Positions 62,580 through 64,000 of a DNA stretch of 64,000 nt are shown piece after piece; the first letter of the stretch is position 1, and the number at the start of each line of letters is the position of its first letter. Position numbers and translations under genes: made by a program. The DNA lies in assembly GCF_006496635.1 (NCBI RefSeq), contig NZ_CP022958.1, forward strand, positions 4,340,001 to 4,404,000, in the 5' to 3' direction. This DNA comes from Azoarcus sp. DD4 (GTDB lineage Bacteria > Pseudomonadota > Gammaproteobacteria > Burkholderiales > Rhodocyclaceae). The notes below the pieces were generated by a model. It made no database searches and was not told where the DNA came from. It saw nothing but the letters and a program-made list of their open reading frames with translations.

Positions 62580-62855
62580 ATGAAGCGCTCGACAAGCCAC
62601 AGGCTGCGCACAGCACCCTCGCGGCGCATGATGCTCGTTCTTCTGGCGGCAGGCAGCGTCCTGATCCCGTTGGCGACGACGCTAACCCGGGGCATCGGCA
62701 GCGCCGAATCCTCAGCGAGTTTTGTCATGGACAAAGATGCATCAGAAAGCCTGCAGCTGATGCTCTTCCTGCACCGCGCCGAGCCGGGACCGGCCCTCAC
62801 CATCCCAGCCCGAGCGCGCGCCGCCGAGTCCGGCGACGGCCGCAGCCGGCACTGA
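62580..62855 (+). CDS. Small putative membrane-anchored or exported protein
   Basis: This 91-residue frame starts MKRSTSHRLRTAPSRRMMLV, with a strongly basic start, one hydrophobic helix (LVLLAAGSVLIPLATTL) and a polar tail. It starts right after palindrome B and ends 15 bases before the oxidoreductase ATG, which suggests a true first gene of the operon. I recognise no family. Palindrome C lies within its codons for residues 48-52. Confidence 0.5.
   Translation: MKRSTSHRLRTAPSRRMMLVLLAAGSVLIPLATTLTRGIGSAESSASFVMDKDASESLQLMLFLHRAEPGPALTIPARARAAESGDGRSRH
62722..62734. promoter_or_regulatory. Palindrome C, TTGTC-N3-GACAA
   Basis: TTGTC, ATG, GACAA is the third copy and is flanked by a further matching T and A. 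It lies inside the small ORF, 160 bases from palindrome B (centre to centre). Confidence 0.55.
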
Positions 62856-62870
62856 GGCGGGAGAAAACGC

Positions 62871-64000
62871 ATGCGTCTCGGCGAACTCGATTCCGTCCTC
62901 CCTGCCACATCGCGCCGCATCGCGGTGATCGGCGGCGGCATCGCCGGCCTCGCCAGCGCCTGGCTGCTGGCGAGCCGTTACCAGGTCACGCTGTTCGAGG
63001 CGGGTCACTACGTCGGCGGCCACACCAATACCGTGGATGTCTGCGTGGACGACCGCCACGCGGCGGTCGACACCGGCTTCCTGGTTTTCAACCGCCGCAC
63101 TTACCCCAACCTGTGCGCCCTGTTCGACCTGCTCGGCGTCGAGGCGGCAGAAAGCGAGATGAGCTTCTCGGTGAGCCTGGCGGCACCCGATCTGGAATGG
63201 GCCGGAACCAGCCTCGCCACCCTGTTCGCCCAGCAGCGCAACATCGCCCGCCCGGCCTTCCTGCGCATGGTGGCGGACATCGTGCGCTTCAACCGTGCCA
63301 CCACGCGCATGGCGCGCGAAGGTGGTATCCCGGACGAGAGCCTGGGCGACTACCTCGCCCGCGAGCGTTACGGGGCCGGCTTTCGCGACTGGTACCTGCT
63401 GCCGATGGCGGCAGCGATCTGGTCCTGCCCGACCGGCACCATGCTGGCCTATCCGCTCGCCACCTTCGTGCGCTTCTGCCACAACCACGGATTGCTGCAA
63501 ATCCTCGACCGGCCGCAGTGGCTGACCGTGTCCGGTGGCGGCCGCAGCTACGTCCAGCGCATGCTGGCGCGCCTCGACGATGTCCGCGTCGGCCTCGGGG
63601 TGCAGCGCGCCGAACGCCGGCCGGACGGCGTCTTGCTGCATACCCGCGCCGGCGCCGAACGCTTTGACGAGGTGGTGTTCGCCTGCCACAGCGACCAGAC
63701 GCTCGCCATCCTCGGCGCGGACGCCAGCGGCGACGAACGCCGCGTACTCGGCGCCGTCCGCTACCAGGACAACCTCGCCGTGCTGCACACCGACACCGAC
63801 TTGCTGCCGCGCCGCCGCGCCGCTTGGTCGGCCTGGAACTACCTTGCCGGCGAAGGCGCTCCCGACGCGCGCCCGGTGTCGGTGAGCTACCTGATCAACC
63901 GCCTGCAGCCGCTGCCCTTCGATACGCCGGTGATGGTGTCGCTCAACCCCTTTCGCGAACCGGCCGAGCGCAAGGTCATCGAGCGCTTCCACTACGCCCA
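62871..64000 (+). CDS. FAD-dependent oxidoreductase (amine-oxidase-like), 3' end missing
   Basis: Visible are 376 residues from MRLGELDSVLPATSRR; the gene runs off the window. The dinucleotide fold is RIAVIGGGIAGLASAWLL with the acidic end LFEAGHYVGGHTNTVD. Then come DTGFLVFNRRTYPNL and SGGGRSYVQRMLARLDD, both known from the oxidoreductases found with LitR-type regulators. GGGAG precedes the ATG. Such genes are usually followed by a DUF1365 and a cyclopropane-fatty-acid-synthase-like gene; those would lie outside. Confidence 0.9.
   Translation, partial: MRLGELDSVLPATSRRIAVIGGGIAGLASAWLLASRYQVTLFEAGHYVGGHTNTVDVCVDDRHAAVDTGFLVFNRRTYPNLCALFDLLGVEAAESEMSFSVSLAAPDLEWAGTSLATLFAQQRNIARPAFLRMVADIVRFNRATTRMAREGGIPDESLGDYLARERYGAGFRDWYLLPMAAAIWSCPTGTMLAYPLATFVRFCHNHGLLQILDRPQWLTVSGGGRSYVQRMLARLDDVRVGLGVQRAERRPDGVLLHTRAGAERFDEVVFACHSDQTLAILGADASGDERRVLGAVRYQDNLAVLHTDTDLLPRRRAAWSAWNYLAGEGAPDARPVSVSYLINRLQPLPFDTPVMVSLNPFREPAERKVIERFHYA

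Overview
The window is 64 kb of GC-rich, tightly packed proteobacterial DNA. It combines an exosortase A (XrtA, EpsH-type) exopolysaccharide locus, two classical 16-strand-type porins, a CIRCE-controlled rpoH, an aa3/caa3 cytochrome c oxidase assembly cluster and a B12-binding MerR regulator. That combination fits a betaproteobacterium of the Rhodocyclales (Thauera/Azoarcus/Zoogloea-like). The taxonomic placement is inference from gene content and was not tested by any search.

Region 1 (1-13004) is the left arm of the exosortase A locus. A leftward operon carries an acyl carrier protein, two unusual alpha/beta hydrolases, a TPR protein and a membrane protein cut by the window edge. A rightward set carries a GNAT-like protein, an exosortase-associated acyl-CoA ligase, a glycosyltransferase, a GtrA/GtrB/GT39 three-component set, an asparagine-synthase-like protein without the glutaminase Cys, and a PLP-dependent decarboxylase. 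Together these look like a pathway that makes, activates and transfers a small acyl or amine substituent onto a surface glycan.

Region 2 (13077-20731) looks like the strain-variable glycan cassette: flippase, glycosyltransferases, polysaccharide pyruvyl transferase, methyltransferase and deacetylase. Region 3 (20736-41701, all leftward) is the conserved exosortase/EPS core. In transcription order it contains an export lipoprotein, chain-length protein, BY-kinase, outer-membrane beta-barrel, ExeA-like ATPase, WecB, deacetylase, FemAB-like protein, glycosyltransferase, exosortase A, another glycosyltransferase, an AsnB-type amidotransferase, further glycosyltransferases, a CapK-like adenylate-forming enzyme and an O-antigen-ligase-like protein. 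Many neighbours overlap by four bases, so long polycistrons are likely. No PEP-CTERM substrate protein was found inside the window.

Region 4 (41949-48099) holds a FeeM-like N-acyltransferase, a beta-CASP RNA-processing metallo-hydrolase behind a perfect operator-like palindrome, two tandem duplicated porins with matching promoter blocks and terminators, and rpoH behind a perfect CIRCE element. Region 5 (48152-57029, leftward) is the cytochrome c oxidase cluster: ctaC with a fused cytochrome c domain, ctaD, a 38-residue protein, cox11, DUF2970, ctaE, SURF1, a thioredoxin-fold protein, ctaA, cyoE and SCO. A perfect FNR/ANR box lies upstream of it. Region 6 (57439-64000) contains rfaE2, a Na/Pi cotransporter-family protein, an acetyl-CoA hydrolase/transferase and, at the right edge, a MerR/B12-binding regulator divergent from a small ORF and an FAD-dependent oxidoreductase. 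Three copies of a 13-bp palindrome mark that divergent region as a probable light- or cobalamin-responsive control point.
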